Below are positions 45,922 through 57,830 of a stretch of DNA of 64,000 nt, in pieces. A program made the position numbers and the translations under genes. This DNA comes from Gordionus sp. m RMFG-2023. Lineage: Eukaryota; Nematomorpha; Gordioida; Chordodea; Parachordodidae. Position 1 is the stretch's first letter. Every line of letters starts with the position of its first letter. The notes beneath the pieces are model-generated. The model was not told the DNA's origin. It searched no databases and saw only the letters and a list, made by a program, of their open reading frames with translations. The stretch lies in assembly GCF_954871325.1 (NCBI RefSeq), contig NC_088779.1, forward strand, positions 28,382,869 through 28,446,868. Reading direction: 5' to 3'.

Positions 45922-47265
45922 TGGAATTACACCCTCCCTTCCTACCCGTTCTATGTATACACCAATGTATACATCGATACGATTCATAAAGTAGAAAGAA
46001 ATTTAAAATAAGAAATCACCATATATCTATATTCTTGACCAAGAGGCTCTCGTGAAGCCATTTTTTTTTAGCGGATTCGAAAACGACGAAACAAAGTTTT
46101 TAATTCAGAATCTATCATATCCGCCTCGATTTTTATTTTTTTTGCTGAAAATATAGAATATAGCTCATTTTTTTTGAATAAAGCAGAAAAGTGAATACTT
46201 AGGTAATTTCTTCGACACTAGCCATGTAGATTGAGCCATATTGCCCGATTATCCAATTATATGAATGATGGAATAATTAGCAAAAACAAAGTCATAACCA
46301 TATTTTTATCCTCTTATAATAATATGATATAACAAATTTAACATTTTCTATAGAAAAATTGACTTCTATTCTTATTTTAGGCAAATTTTTCATAATCGAA
46401 AACACAACAATAGAGAGAGGCGGTGTTGAAGTCGCTACCTTTCATATTTTACGCACTTCGTTACCTCCAACTATATTTTAATGCAAAAAATGTTAAGCTT
46501 TATATAACCGTTAAGTTTAAGGATTAAAATCAGCTGGTTCCTCTGCTTTGTTGATTTGGCTCGTGTCTCGAGGCTTTACTTTACAAACTCGGGTTAAATG
46601 TGTAGCAAAAATGAGTAATTATAATAATACGAGTATGAGAACTTAAACGTCAATTTTATTAGGGCTTCTGTTCTAAAAGGATTAGGAGGGGGGGGGGGGG
46701 ATAACAAAAATATGATAGTTCTATGTAATTTTATAAGGAAATCTAGCTCGTATTAGTTCTTTATAACCTATAATACCTAATGCCAAGGGCCGCGTTTCTA
46801 CATGAAGAGGGTAGGAGCTTATTATTCTCAATTTTTTTTTCAGAGGGTATACTTTTATATGGGTATGGAATAAAAAGAATTTTGAGAACTAGGCTGGGAA
46901 TTATAAATTTTAAATAATTAATATCAATAATACCCAAATATAACTAACTCTAAGTCATCTTATAAAGACAACCCCTAGCGTTCATATCGGGGCCTTTAGA
47001 ATATTTTTTTTTTAAATTGGAAAATTTGTATATTTTATTTTCTTTTAATAAAGGAAATTCTTTTATTTCGGTAATCCAATTAAAAAATTTTTTTTTTTAA
47101 AGATATATAAATTAATTATTAAATATATTTTAATATTAAGAAGAAGAAAAAATTAAGAGCCAAAATATATATAAGATATATTGTAATATATATAAATTTA
47201 GATAAAATTTTATTTTAAAGTAATATCTAATTGACTTTCTTTTCATAGACAAAGCGTTATTTATT

Positions 47266-48594
47266 ATGCTTCAGACAGCCTCAAATTATTCAGAACCCAT
47301 ACTAACTTCTTACACCACTTTATTTGTTTGGAACAAAAGCGCCATATTGGCGGAATCCGGACTTATGGTGCCCAAAAATACAGTACACTTAAACAACACC
47401 TTCAATTTGCCTATGTGCGTTTTTTATTCTCATTCTTTCGTTTGGAATTACGGGACGGTTTATGAGCTAATAATAGGACCTATATTATTAATCTTGGGCT
47501 TTTTGGGTAACATAGCAGGGCTGATTTATCTCAAGAGTTTGCCTATGAAGAGTTTGGGAGACATTTTTATGCAATACATGGTCTCTTTTAGTCTACTCTA
47601 TTGCGTCTTTTACACGACTTGGCTAATTGAAAAGATAAGGATAAAATATTATTCCATCTACTCTTTGAATGAGAAATGGATGGAATACGTATCTAGGTAT
47701 CAGCTGATATTCATGAAATCTTCATCAAAAGCTGGCATCTTTTCCTTTCTCATGATTTTGATGGACCGTTACGTATCCTTAAGTTTACCTTTCAAGTACG
47801 CCACATTTCGTAGCCGTAGAATTCTGAAGTTTCTACCTATACCATTCTGGATCTTAGCTATGGCCATATGCGTATCAAGCAGATTTTGGTATGGTGTGCG
47901 AACGTGTATCTACGTTTATCAGAAATATGACATCAATTTTAAGTCCCGATTTATCAATAATCATGTTTTCGATTACGCCATAACACACGATGGGCAAATT
48001 TTCTTCAGACTATATTATCAAATAAAACTCCATGAACCCCTATGGATATTTTACTATGACATAATGAGAGAAACTTTTTTATCCGTTATTCCTGGGATAA
48101 TCATATTATTTTTTGGTATTTATATCACTATATCGCTTTTAAAGTTTCTAAAAAATAGGACTATAGTACCCAGAACTTTAGACCCTGTCAGATCTTTCAC
48201 TCCCGCTATAACCTTAAGGAAGGGGAGCAAACATAATTCAACCTTATTCGAGATCATGAATTCCTCACTATCACTGAAAAATATAATCAGGCATACATGG
48301 AAACGTGACATGTTAAGAAATGTATCCAGCTTAATATATTTTTTTATTTATTTAGCATGCCAAATACCTAGTTTGATAACTATCGTTATTCGTCAGCACT
48401 TAGAAAATATTAGACCTTACACCAGATTAAACATTGATCGGTTGATAGAATCCGGGATTAATTTAGAGTTGATTTTCTTTATAGCGGTTATTTATATCAT
48501 GTTAAGCATAGATAAAAGGTTCAGAAGCAAATTGGCGGAGTATGGAAATCAGATAAATAGCCTTTCAGCTATACATATTCATAATCAGATTTAA
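47266..48594 (+). CDS. Rhodopsin-like G-protein-coupled receptor, 442 aa
   Basis: A plasma-membrane receptor by fold, probably for a peptide, though the ligand cannot be read off. Seven hydrophobic segments lie at about residues 66-89, 98-120, 143-167, 187-208, 266-295, 350-377 and 397-415. The transmembrane-1 GN motif (GFLGNIAG) and an MDRYVSL version of E/DRY after segment 3 are present. Three N-glycosylation sites (NYS, NKS, NNT) lie in the N-terminus. Oddities: no cysteine at the top of segment 3 to pair with the one in extracellular loop 2 (RTCIY), and NPxxY is replaced by AVIYIML. The coding frame is a single exon and stays open upstream to an AG (CTTTTCATAG), so an additional 5' exon is possible. 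Confidence 0.88.
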   Translation: MLQTASNYSEPILTSYTTLFVWNKSAILAESGLMVPKNTVHLNNTFNLPMCVFYSHSFVWNYGTVYELIIGPILLILGFLGNIAGLIYLKSLPMKSLGDIFMQYMVSFSLLYCVFYTTWLIEKIRIKYYSIYSLNEKWMEYVSRYQLIFMKSSSKAGIFSFLMILMDRYVSLSLPFKYATFRSRRILKFLPIPFWILAMAICVSSRFWYGVRTCIYVYQKYDINFKSRFINNHVFDYAITHDGQIFFRLYYQIKLHEPLWIFYYDIMRETFLSVIPGIIILFFGIYITISLLKFLKNRTIVPRTLDPVRSFTPAITLRKGSKHNSTLFEIMNSSLSLKNIIRHTWKRDMLRNVSSLIYFFIYLACQIPSLITIVIRQHLENIRPYTRLNIDRLIESGINLELIFFIAVIYIMLSIDKRFRSKLAEYGNQINSLSAIHIHNQI

Positions 48595-48757
48595 TTTATA
48601 AAAAATCTAATAATTAATTATAAGCTTATTGTAATTATTTCTAAATCAATTTTGGATGATTAAATCTAAAATCAAGTAAGAGCAAATTCATTACTTTATA
48701 TTATATTATTCATAATTCGTATAAAAATAGCATATTTTATTTGTTATCTCATTCTAA

Positions 48758-48763
48758 AATAAA
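48758..48763 (+). terminator. Candidate poly(A) signal of the GPCR gene
   Basis: AATAAA 164 bp after the receptor stop codon, same strand. Confidence 0.4.
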
Positions 48764-51297
48764 AAGATTCCATTATTTCAATATGTCTCTTCAGTGTTAA
48801 TGAACGCTAAGGATGATTTAAGTATATTTTTTTCCCCCTCGTTTCCGTAAGTTTACCTAATCTTGAGATCCATTGAGAAAAATATGCTAACATGAGCACG
48901 AAATACAGAGAGAATATTTTGAAATGAAATCGTGATATTGTGAAAATGGTTATTATCTTTGATGGAGACCCAAGTCAAAGAAGCAGGAAATAAAATAAAG
49001 CCGTACCGAAACCTTGATTTTTTTGCTAAACCCGAATGAACCTTAAAAATATGCTAGGAATTTTCAAGTTTTCTCTTTGAGGCAATTTGAAGAAATACAG
49101 GAAAAATTATTCGAAACAAAGCATTTTAAAAAATTCTAAGTAAAATAATCAAAAAAAATAAAATGAGCCTAAATTAATAATAAAAAAAATACCCAGACCT
49201 TGAATCAAAAAAAAAAATTTTCAAAATAAAAATCTAAGCCGCACCTCAAATTATAATTTCTCTGGGTCTGTGTTCTTTAGGGTTCCAATTTTAATTTCTA
49301 ACTATTATTTTTGGGATTTTAACCTCACAATGATTAGTTGGCGGTTAAATTTTCACCGGAAAATAACGGGGAAAAAATGGTAATTAAAGGTGTCAATAGC
49401 TTTAAATATATTAATATTATCATTATAAAATTTCCTTAACTTAGATTTAATTAAATCCAAAATTACATGATATAATTCGATAGTACCTCCGATGTTTCCT
49501 AGTATTGATCGCAGTTCCACAAAATTATTATCTGTGGAGTTTTACAAATGTGCGAAAAATTTTATTCCATATAATTTAAAGTTTCACTTTTATATTAATA
49601 ATAAATAGAGCGGTTAAAGTATCTAGATACAAAAATATGGTACTAGATACCTTTATGAAGAGTAGCTGTATCTGGATATTATTTTAAAGGTATGTATAAG
49701 TTTTGACATTCATCAAATTTTGAACAATATTTTTTTATAAAATGAGTGTCAAGATTTTAATATATTTAATGTTAAAAATTATACTAATAATATAAATTAG
49801 TTATTCATTAAATATAACAACCACTTTGCCGTCAAGTGACCCGGTAAAAAGAGTTTAGTATAGCTAAAAATGTCTTTTCAGATAAAAAGTGGTGCCTTAA
49901 TTATAAAAAAATTTGAGATTTTGTGTATATAAATATTAAATTCTACCAATCAATGTTTTAATTATATATTTGTATAATAAATGCGATATCAGCTCAATAA
50001 ATATTTTAGCTCACATCGAAATTTGAATTTTAATAATATAAACCGTTATCTGCACTAGATACGTTTTTAGGCTAAGTATGTATAGTATCCTTTAAATAAT
50101 AAGATATCCAAACTGCAATTAAAACCAAGGCGATATCGATTAAATTTTTTTTCGAAAAACTTATATCAATTCTTTGAAAAACATCTGAGTTTCTTCAAAT
50201 ATGAAATAATATAATACAGGCAAGGAAAAACAATTCTCACTAGTTTAGCATAGCAATATCAGCATGGTCCAAATAAGTTGTAATTGATAGAAAAGTGGTT
50301 AAAACAGTCAAAAATGATGGATTAAATCTGGCACCTCTAACAAGTGTCACTTAAGAATTATATTAATTTGTCCCTGGATAGGGATGTTGTGAAAGTTAGT
50401 GAGAGCCTAAGAGAGAGAAAATATAGATGAAAAAATACAATCAGATTCAAATCGATGAATTCCCTTCCCCAACCTATTCATAATTTATATATATTATGAA
50501 TATGTTTATTTGTCCAGTGTTTTATAATTAAGTTAACCCATTGGCTATTCTATATTAGACGTCGTTTTCTTATTTTATTCTAGTATTTTTTTTTTTTTTA
50601 AATAAAATCAATAAAGTCAATTTAAAAAAAAATGGATTTCATAAATTTTAATTAAAAAGGATTCAAAATATTGAAAAATAAATTTAATTATATATTTATT
50701 TATCTATTTTTACAAAGACTCATTAACTAAAATTCGATTTAAAAAAAATAATTAGTTAGAATTCGGAGGACAATAATTATTCCGATAATGGTTTTGAATA
50801 TTATTATTTTTTTAAAAAAAAAACATCGTTAGTCGTTTCTGTTCCTAAAATTTTTTTTAAAAACGATATGGTAGGTTTAACCAATGAACATATAATAATA
50901 TCTAGACTGACGATGCTGCATTCGTTGAAAGTGTGCAACAATTAAAACAGCTGGGGACTCCATTTTGATTTATACCCATGTCATTATTAAAAAATTTTAA
51001 CGAGAGGGCCAGTTTATTCCCATGTCCGACTCAAACTTTATTAAAGAATTGCCTGATAAATTTAATAGAAGTTTTTAACATATGGGTTATCAAAATGGCG
51101 GGTGCAGCTGATTTGAATGACGCTTTCAACTAGGTATTATTACATGTTAATGGATATAACCCGCTTTCACTAAATCATCTAATTTTGGCTATCTTAGATA
51201 CGGCCGTAGCCTAAACGTTTATCCATGAAAAAAATTGACTTAAATTTTTATCTTCAACTTAAAAGATTGATACACATTTATTGAAAATACAAAAGGT
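48764..51297. other. Intergenic DNA between receptor gene and minus-strand exon
   Basis: AT-rich, no gene seen. It holds a degraded element with TATCTAGATAC motifs (about 49613-49700, related to 56882-57052) and the palindromic MITE copy B. Confidence 0.5.
50891..51142. mobile_element. Palindromic MITE, copy B, 252 bp
   Basis: Left arm (CTAGACTGACGATGC…GGGGACTCCATTTTGAT) and right arm (ATCAAAATGGCGGGTGCAGC…TTTCAACTAGGTATTATTA) are inverted repeats of about 55 bp. Matches 45077-45366 in the same orientation. Confidence 0.7.
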
Positions 51298-51473
51298 TTA
51301 GATGACATTAAGATGTAAAATAGTACCATCTTCCCAAGTGTTTCCATTCCAGACTCTGCGTTTGAATTGATAATAAAGCACTGAAATAAAAGGAGAATAA
51401 ACTTTGGATTGAGCTGCTTTAAGTAGGAGATAAGTTAGATAAACTAATCCGATGGCATCAAGATTTGAATTCA
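51298..51473 (-). CDS. Last exon of an unrecognised minus-strand gene
   Basis: After an AG acceptor (CAAATAG), 58 codons run without interruption to TAA and read NSNLDAIGLVYLTYLLLKAA, then QSKVYSPFISVLYYQFKRR and VWNGNTWEDGTILHLNVI. The first half is hydrophobic enough to be a membrane helix and a basic patch follows. Family unknown. The preceding exon must end with one base of a split codon. It is not obvious in the next 4 kb, which are occupied by two hAT elements that would then lie in an intron. Confidence 0.5.
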
Positions 51474-51689
51474 CTATTTGCTTGTGGGGGTTTTTTTTTT
51501 AAAAATAAAATTTAATTTGCTTTCACCCAATTATTTTAATTATTCCCGAAAATTCTGATGCAAAATAAAAATTATGAATTAATTTAAATATAGAAAATAA
51601 TCAGTGTTGTTAAAAGTTACTTATGAAACATTAGTTTTAGATATTAGATCCGAATTAGCTAAATCCTGATAAAAAAATTTTCGCTTCAT

Positions 51690-51945
51690 AAGCCGTTTTA
51701 CCATATCATAAGTAGAATGTTACCTATTACAATCCAGGATTGGTCTTAATAAAAATGTAACTTTTTATAAACTTTAAAACTGTAAGTGTTCCTAGTTTTT
51801 TTTTGTTGATATAACAGGAATTGTCATCGCCCTTAAATGCATGCTCTATATAAACTGGAGTGTGAACAGCGCATCTAAAAATACTCAATTGCAGTTTCAA
51901 ATTCTTAAAAGTTTTAATACTTCCAATTAAATATTTTTTATATAC
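51690..51945. repeat. Dispersed repeat, copy 1 (partner at 54865-55143)
   Basis: A block with CAATCCAGGATTGG, AAACTGTAAGTGTT and AATTGTCATC is shared in the same orientation with 54865-55143 at roughly 85 percent identity. Both copies lie inside decayed hAT elements, so it may be a nested insertion or a family-shared region. Confidence 0.8.
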
Positions 51946-52201
51946 ATTTACAAAAAAAAAAAAAATTAGTTATTGTTACATTTTTTTTTAAATATAGAGT
52001 AACCAGTTACATGAGAAGTTACTTTACAAATCATTTTTATAATGTAAAAAAGAAATTATACAATTTCTTTATATAAAAAATATAAATTACAGCGAAAAAA
52101 AAAAATCAGGAGAATAGAAAATTTTCACCAAAATATAATATCGGAATATCATATATATATATATATGTGCACTGATTATTATAAAAATTAGGGCTTTGTC
52201 T

Positions 52202-53049
52202 TTACGATAAACTATTTTCAAAATTCTTGTCTAAAAGACGCGCTCCTTCAAAAATATGCCCCCTCCCCCCTTGACTGAACAAACGTTTTACAGGAGCACT
52301 TGGTTTTAGGACAACATTATATTTAATAAAAAAGTAATAATTTAATTTCTTTTTAATCGGTTTCAGATGATGGCCCAGATTTATTTTGTGACTTCCAAAA
52401 AAGGGTGGCATTTTGATACGGCAATGTGTTTTATGCTTTCTTAAATGACCATTCTCTAAAAAGATCTTGTTGACATCTTGTGTTTCTACCAAGTTTAATG
52501 TATTACAAGAACATATTCTGGGCATAGGAAGGTTTAATTGCTAATTTTGAATAATATTTAGCTAAACAAAGATCTTGTTGCATGTACATCTATAACAAAA
52601 ATTTAGAACAATTATTGACAAATTATGTGAAAATAATCTTACAGTGTGTTCCCATAGCTTGACTGCGGATGACTTAGAAGCTAAAATGTTATTTTTTTGG
52701 AAGGCATAGGAGTAGTTTTGTTAAACAGCACGATTTTTGAAAACGACGCGATTAAGATTTTAACAGAAAAGCCTCAAGATTTGGAAAATAGAGGTTCAAA
52801 CCTTTCTGCTATCTAAGAACAAAATCTCCAGGCTTCATAATATTATTTCGGCTAAAATCTTTATTGGGCCTTTTTGAAACTCAACCCAAATCGGGCTTTA
52901 ACAATGCTACATAGGAGACACTTAACACGAATGTTGTCTGTACTACTAGCCATCTCTATGTGAAATCCAAAATACATTTTGAGGCTTGGCCAAAGTATTT
53001 TAACATTTAAGTCTGTTGTTTTGGTAATACTTGTAGAAAGGAATGGCAC
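52202..53049 (-). pseudogene. hAT transposase remnant: BED-type finger and hATC fragment
   Basis: Going 5' to 3' on the minus strand, 53049-52861 carries a zinc-finger-like DNIRVKCLLCS, and 52525-52202 carries YYFFIKYNVVLKPSAPVKRL followed by FSQGG, the hATC dimerisation signature. The RNase H-like core between them is not readable. The order fits one transposase running from high to low coordinates. Confidence 0.65.
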
Positions 53050-54480
53050 AATTTTTCATCATTCTGAATTATTTGAATGTCATCCACATTAAATGACGAG
53101 TCAAAGTTCAGAATTCATATTAAATTCTGTACATAGGCGTGTAGCAGGGTACAGAATCAGATATTTAATCAAAAATTTTGAATTAATAAGTTTACTTTAA
53201 AGTAATTCATTGTAATATAACATATTAAAAATATAATCAATTATTTGAATATATTTATAATAATATATCTGAATATTTTAAAAAGTAACTTTTTACTTTT
53301 GGCAGTTATATATATAAAAAGATATAACTAACTACAGTTCAAATGTAACTAGTTAATTTTTTTCCAAAAATGTAATTTAACACAAAAAATAATTCTATTT
53401 TAGCTTTTCTTACCAAATATAATAAATAAATTTAGAAATAAAGGAATTGTCATTGAGTCAACGACTTGTGATTGTGGCCAGGGATTTAAACTTTTTTTAA
53501 AATTTACCGCCTGGGTTCAAATCGAAATTTTTAAAAGGTTCCGGTTTTGTAAAAACCGGGTTCCTGTTGGTTCGGTTTCAATTTTTTATTAAAAATCCGT
53601 TTTGACGGTTTTTTTCGTAATGAATCATATATAACGTTTCAAACATATTTTAAAGAAATCAGCAATTAATTGTAAAAATTCAAAATATTATCCTTATTCA
53701 AATTTTATTATATAGTTTGAGAATGAATAGTATAGGAGTATTAATTTATAATATATGAATATATAACAAAATAAAAATATGGCAATAGTTTATAAAAACT
53801 GTATTCAAGATTTAAGTTATATATCTTCTGATAAATTGTTATTTATTCTAGATCTATATGATGATAATAAAATTTGAATAAAATGCTATTCCAAGCTGTC
53901 TGACTCAAACTACCATGAACACTTGAAAAAGTTTAACAATTTCAAGCTGGGCTTTCATAATTCTTTCCAATATTGAAGTATAAATATCCAGGTCTTAGAA
54001 AATTCTACCTTGATCTAAAATGCCAAATAGAGGGCAAACATAGATTATTATATTGAAGCAAATTTATCTAGCCTAAGAAACATGTAAATAAAGTTCCAAT
54101 GTTTCTTTCATCATTTTGTTGACTAATCAACCCTGAATTTTTACGTTCTTTCTCCCTCGACAACTTTCTAGTTTATCATTAGGCATGGCATGTCGGCATC
54201 AACACTGATTTCATCATCTATAATTTTAATAAACGTTGTGCCTAAAAATATCAATTTATTTTTGTTTTTTAAACATAAATTGTTTGTTAAAATTGAAATG
54301 TTTATATATTTTTTTTTTACCGATTAGATTAAAAATAATTGGTAATTACTTATTTTAAAAAAATATATAAATTTTATAGTAATTGAATAAAAAGACATTT
54401 GTTATTTTTTCAAGTAGTTTTATATTTTTCAACCATAAATTTATTAAATGCCATTTTGTCAAAAAATGTCTTTTCTGATA

Positions 54481-54732
54481 TTATAAAATTTTGTATCTAA
54501 AATCCAAATAGAAGGCAGAAAGGTTTACATCATTTTTAAGATAGTAACGTTTCCATAATTTTATCCTAGTTACTAATAGATTGCCAAGAGGAGTGTCGAT
54601 AGTCCCAATCTCCAAACAATTTCTAATACAGAATTTTAAATTAATGTGAATTATAAAAAATAAATATATAAACCGGAGACATATTAGCCATGTAGCATAA
54701 TAACTACTCAATGTTAATTGCTGGCTCTGCAA
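54481..54732 (-). pseudogene. hAT transposase fragment
   Basis: An 83-codon frame: QSQQLTLSSYYATWLICL, then GTIDTPLGNLLVTRIKLWK and LSAFYLDFRYKIL. It aligns with the plus-strand transposase at about 4905-5060 (SEQLTMGDFYAAW, VDTPFARLLVSTMKA), so the two elements belong to one family. The surrounding frames are broken. Confidence 0.82.
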
Positions 54733-54864
54733 TCTTTATTGCTACTTTTAGTGGTTTCAGTATCTTTCATATTATCATCTAATTCACTCCATTTCTTAAT
54801 TGTTAAATATTAATATATAAAGATGGAAAGAACGAAAGAAAGGAAGAATCTTTCCTTCTTTTCT

Positions 54865-55143
54865 TAATAAGCCCTTTTAGCATATCATAAGTATAATTTC
54901 ACCTATGACAATCCAGGATTGGTTCTTAATAAAAACGTAACTTTTTGTAAACTTTAAAACTGTAAGTGTTTCTAGTTTTTTTTTTAATATTAATTAACAT
55001 GTTAATATGACAGGAATTGTCATCTCCCTTAAATGCATCTTCATGGAGTGTGAGCAGCACATCGAAAAACGAAAAATAGTAGAATGTAGTTTCAAATTCT
55101 AAAAAGTTTTAATCATTTTCAAATAAAATATTTTTCATATTCT
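54865..55143. repeat. Dispersed repeat, copy 2 (partner at 51690-51945)
   Basis: Direct-orientation copy of the block at 51690-51945, with a small insertion (TTAATTAACATGTTAATATG) relative to it. Confidence 0.8.
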
Positions 55144-55803
55144 AGCTTGAGGATTCGTAGGAAATATATGCTAAAATAGAATGAAATTTTTTAAAAATCC
55201 AATAGGCGTTTAAACGTATAATTTTTAATTTGAACAAATTAAAACCATATTAATAAAATTAAAAATACAATATTTTAAAACTTATTAAACCCGAACTGAG
55301 CCTTTTTATACAATTTTTAGGTTCGGTTTATTAAAGAGGGTTCATGTTCACCAAAAAATCGGGTGTGTTCAATCTCTGGTTGTGACATTTTAAATGAAAA
55401 TAACTAACCATAGAATTTCATATTGCAATATAGGTTTACATTGAACATAATCGAGTTTTTGAAATTTATCATCAAAATTATTCGCTATATCCCACTCCAA
55501 TAATCGTTTTTTAATGTTGAACCAAATGTTTTTATAAATCTAAATATAAAAGATTGTAAAAAAATTTTTAAGATTTTTATTTTAATACCCAAAGTGAAAG
55601 ATATATGGCGCCTAGTTTTTACTAATAAATAAAATTATAATTTTTAAGTAAAAAAAAAATAAAATACTGGCTCCTTGTTTCTTACAAAAAATATCAATTT
55701 ATTTTAAAAATTAAAGCCAGCCGAATTTATTTTAAAAATATTGGGATCGACCCAGAAAAGGAAGTCATTACAATATATATAAAAATGTTTTATGTTCTTG
55801 CAT

Positions 55804-56014
55804 ACTGGGAAGCATAATCTTCATAGAGATCAAGATTGAAGAAGTATATTAAACCTTTAAGAACCAAAGCTCTTAGTCTATCTTATAAAACACTCCTATT
55901 ATTTCTAACTCTCTCCACCCATTGAAACAGTAAACTGATACGTATCACAATTTTTCGGAACTCAGAGAAGGAAACGATGCCCCATAGGAAAACAAAGAGA
56001 GTGATAGTGGTGAC
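55804..56014 (-). other. Coding-like islands, possibly a decayed or unmodelled membrane protein
   Basis: Minus strand 56014 to about 55919 reads TTITLFVFLWGIVSFSEFRK then IVIRISLLFQW. 55888-55804, in another frame, reads RALVLKGLIYFFNLDLYEDY. Both look protein-like and hydrophobic. The gap between them is too short and out of phase for a simple intron, so this may be a pseudogene or exons that I cannot join. They could belong with the last exon at 51298-51473. Confidence 0.3.
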
Positions 56015-56881
56015 TTATTAGATCATAGTCTTAGTTTAAAAACCATAAAAAAACAATATCGCAGCAGGGTTAGGAATAATTTTCCGAATTCCTGCTATCA
56101 TTCATATGAGGTCAGAATTTCCTATCACCCCCCCCCCACCCACACCCATATTCTCCCTTTATATTAAAGGATATCGAAAATGTCATTTTCAATTTGAGCA
56201 ATCTTAAATCTCCCATATTTTTAGGGGTTTGCCTTTTCTATGGTGTCAGACACCTTAGGTTTAGCCCATAGTGTTCTAATGTTTGAGCAATAAAAAAGAG
56301 CAAGCTAAAAATTGAGTTGCAACTTACTCAAAAAATTTAAATTTTTGAGCATTTTATCACCTACTGGTTGTATTGATTCCGAATGTTTTACATATTTTAA
56401 AGTAATAGATGAATATATATATTATATTTAAACTGTTTAATTATTTTCTACAATGACTAGTAAACGTTAATGCTGATATGGCCAATAGGCTCTTTCTTTA
56501 ACTTTCCTCGAACATTGTTAATTATAAAAAAAATGATTTCGCTCTATAACCTTCGCAATTCGAGTAATTTTAAATATATATTCAAAAAAAAAACGAATTA
56601 ATATAAAAAATTTTATTTGGTATTTAAAAACCTAATTACAACAATTATAATTTTATAAATATTTCGTTTTAAAAAATAATTTTCAAATTATAAATATATG
56701 TGTTGTGTATCATAATTGTAAAAGAGCAAAAAAAAAGTGTTTTATAAAAATTTAGCTCACCAAGGTTTTATAAGAGGAAAAAAAATCAAAAAATTTTTTC
56801 AGCGTATAAACAAGTGACATATCAATATATACGGAGGAATGCTTTGGTTAAATTGGTTAAATAAAAAAAATTATTATTTTT

Positions 56882-57052
56882 CAGAGTTGTTAAAGGATCT
56901 AGATACAAGTATCTAGATACTGTAGTATATAGATATAAAAATGTGTATCTGTATCTAGATAGATTTTTTATTAAAATATCAGTATCTAGATATTATTTTA
57001 GAGGATGTATCTGTATCTAGATCCATTTAAAAAGTATCTTTCAACAACTCTG
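56882..57052. mobile_element. MITE, CAGAGTTGTTAAA family, 171 bp, perfect 8-bp target duplication
   Basis: Ends CAGAGTTGTTAAAGGATC and GATACTTTCAACAACTCTG are inverted. TTATTTTT flanks both sides (56874-56881, 57053-57060). The interior is made of TATCTAGATAC-type repeats. Sister copy at 61675-61829. Confidence 0.9.
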
Positions 57053-57310
57053 TTATTTTTGATTTGTCTTTCAATTGTTAAACTCGATTTCTTAAAAACG
57101 ACCTACTCAATATGGTAGCCAAAAAAAAAAAATTAAGCCAGCCTGAAGATTTTTTTCATAGAAAGGTTTGGACATTTCCGAACCTCAAGAGGCGCGCAAT
57201 ATTATTTTGTCTAAAAAAATTTAAGTTCCAAATTGGCGAAACCAAGGCGTTTAAACACTACTTTTAGTCCAGATGTTAAGATTTTTTTTATATACTTTTT
57301 GTAAATAGAT

Positions 57311-57533
57311 TAGTGTTGTTAAACGGCTCGTTTTGAGCCGATTTTTAAAAACGACTAACTCACTATTTCATCCAGAATAATTTAACTCAAGCCTGAAAAT
57401 TTTGTTTGTAGAAGGAACAAAGGTTTGGACATCTATTCGCGAAATCTCAAGGCTTAGGCTTTATTTTTTAGGCTAAAATATTGAGTTAGACGTTTTTAAA
57501 AATCGGTTCAAAATGAGCCGTTTAACAACACTA
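57311..57533. mobile_element. MITE, TAGTGTTGTTAAACGGCTC family, 223 bp, perfect 8-bp target duplication
   Basis: Long inverted ends (about 50 bp: TAGTGTTGTTAAACGGCTC, then TTTTGAGCCGATTTTTAAAA). AAATAGAT flanks both sides (57303-57310, 57534-57541). Decayed relatives lie at 29094-29301 and 42836-42930, and perhaps 52715-52860. Confidence 0.93.
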
Positions 57534-57830
57534 AAATAGATAAAGAGTATCAAAAATACTGCTGTACAAAATTATATTTATTTACAAGACAGTTACTTTT
57601 TCAATACCTTACCCCTTTCCAAAAAAAGTAACTACGCCATTCACAGTTAGCGCGATTTGTATAATTCGCCGCTAAAGTGATTGCAGGGTAAAAGTTAACA
57701 AAAAAAAGATACTCTATCATATATAATAACATTCGTTATATGATAAATATAATAATCACAATTTTCTAAAAAAAAAAATTAAAAAAAATAAGATTAAAAA
57801 CGAAAATGTGAAATTTATTTTTTTTTTTTA

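Larger units (their letters stand above)
51602..53385 (-). mobile_element. Decayed hAT transposon, 1784 bp
   Basis: The left end is CAGTGTTGTTAAAAGTTACT and the right end reads, reversed, TTGTGTTAAATTACATTTTT. AAAATAAT flanks both sides (51594-51601, 53386-53393), though this duplication is low-complexity. GTAACTAGTTA and GTAACCAGTTAC occur near the two ends. Minus-strand transposase pieces are listed separately. The element is broken in several places. Confidence 0.65.
53479..55378 (-). mobile_element. Decayed hAT transposon, 1900 bp, GGTTCGAACC-type ends
   Basis: Terminal CAGGGATTTAAAC and, reversed from the right end, CAGAGATTGAACA are inverted. Flanks ATTGTGGC and GTTGTGAC match at 6 of 8 bases. 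Subterminal GGTTCGGTTT and AACCGGG repeats recall the element at 3907-5969, and so does the transposase fragment at 54481-54732. Confidence 0.72.
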
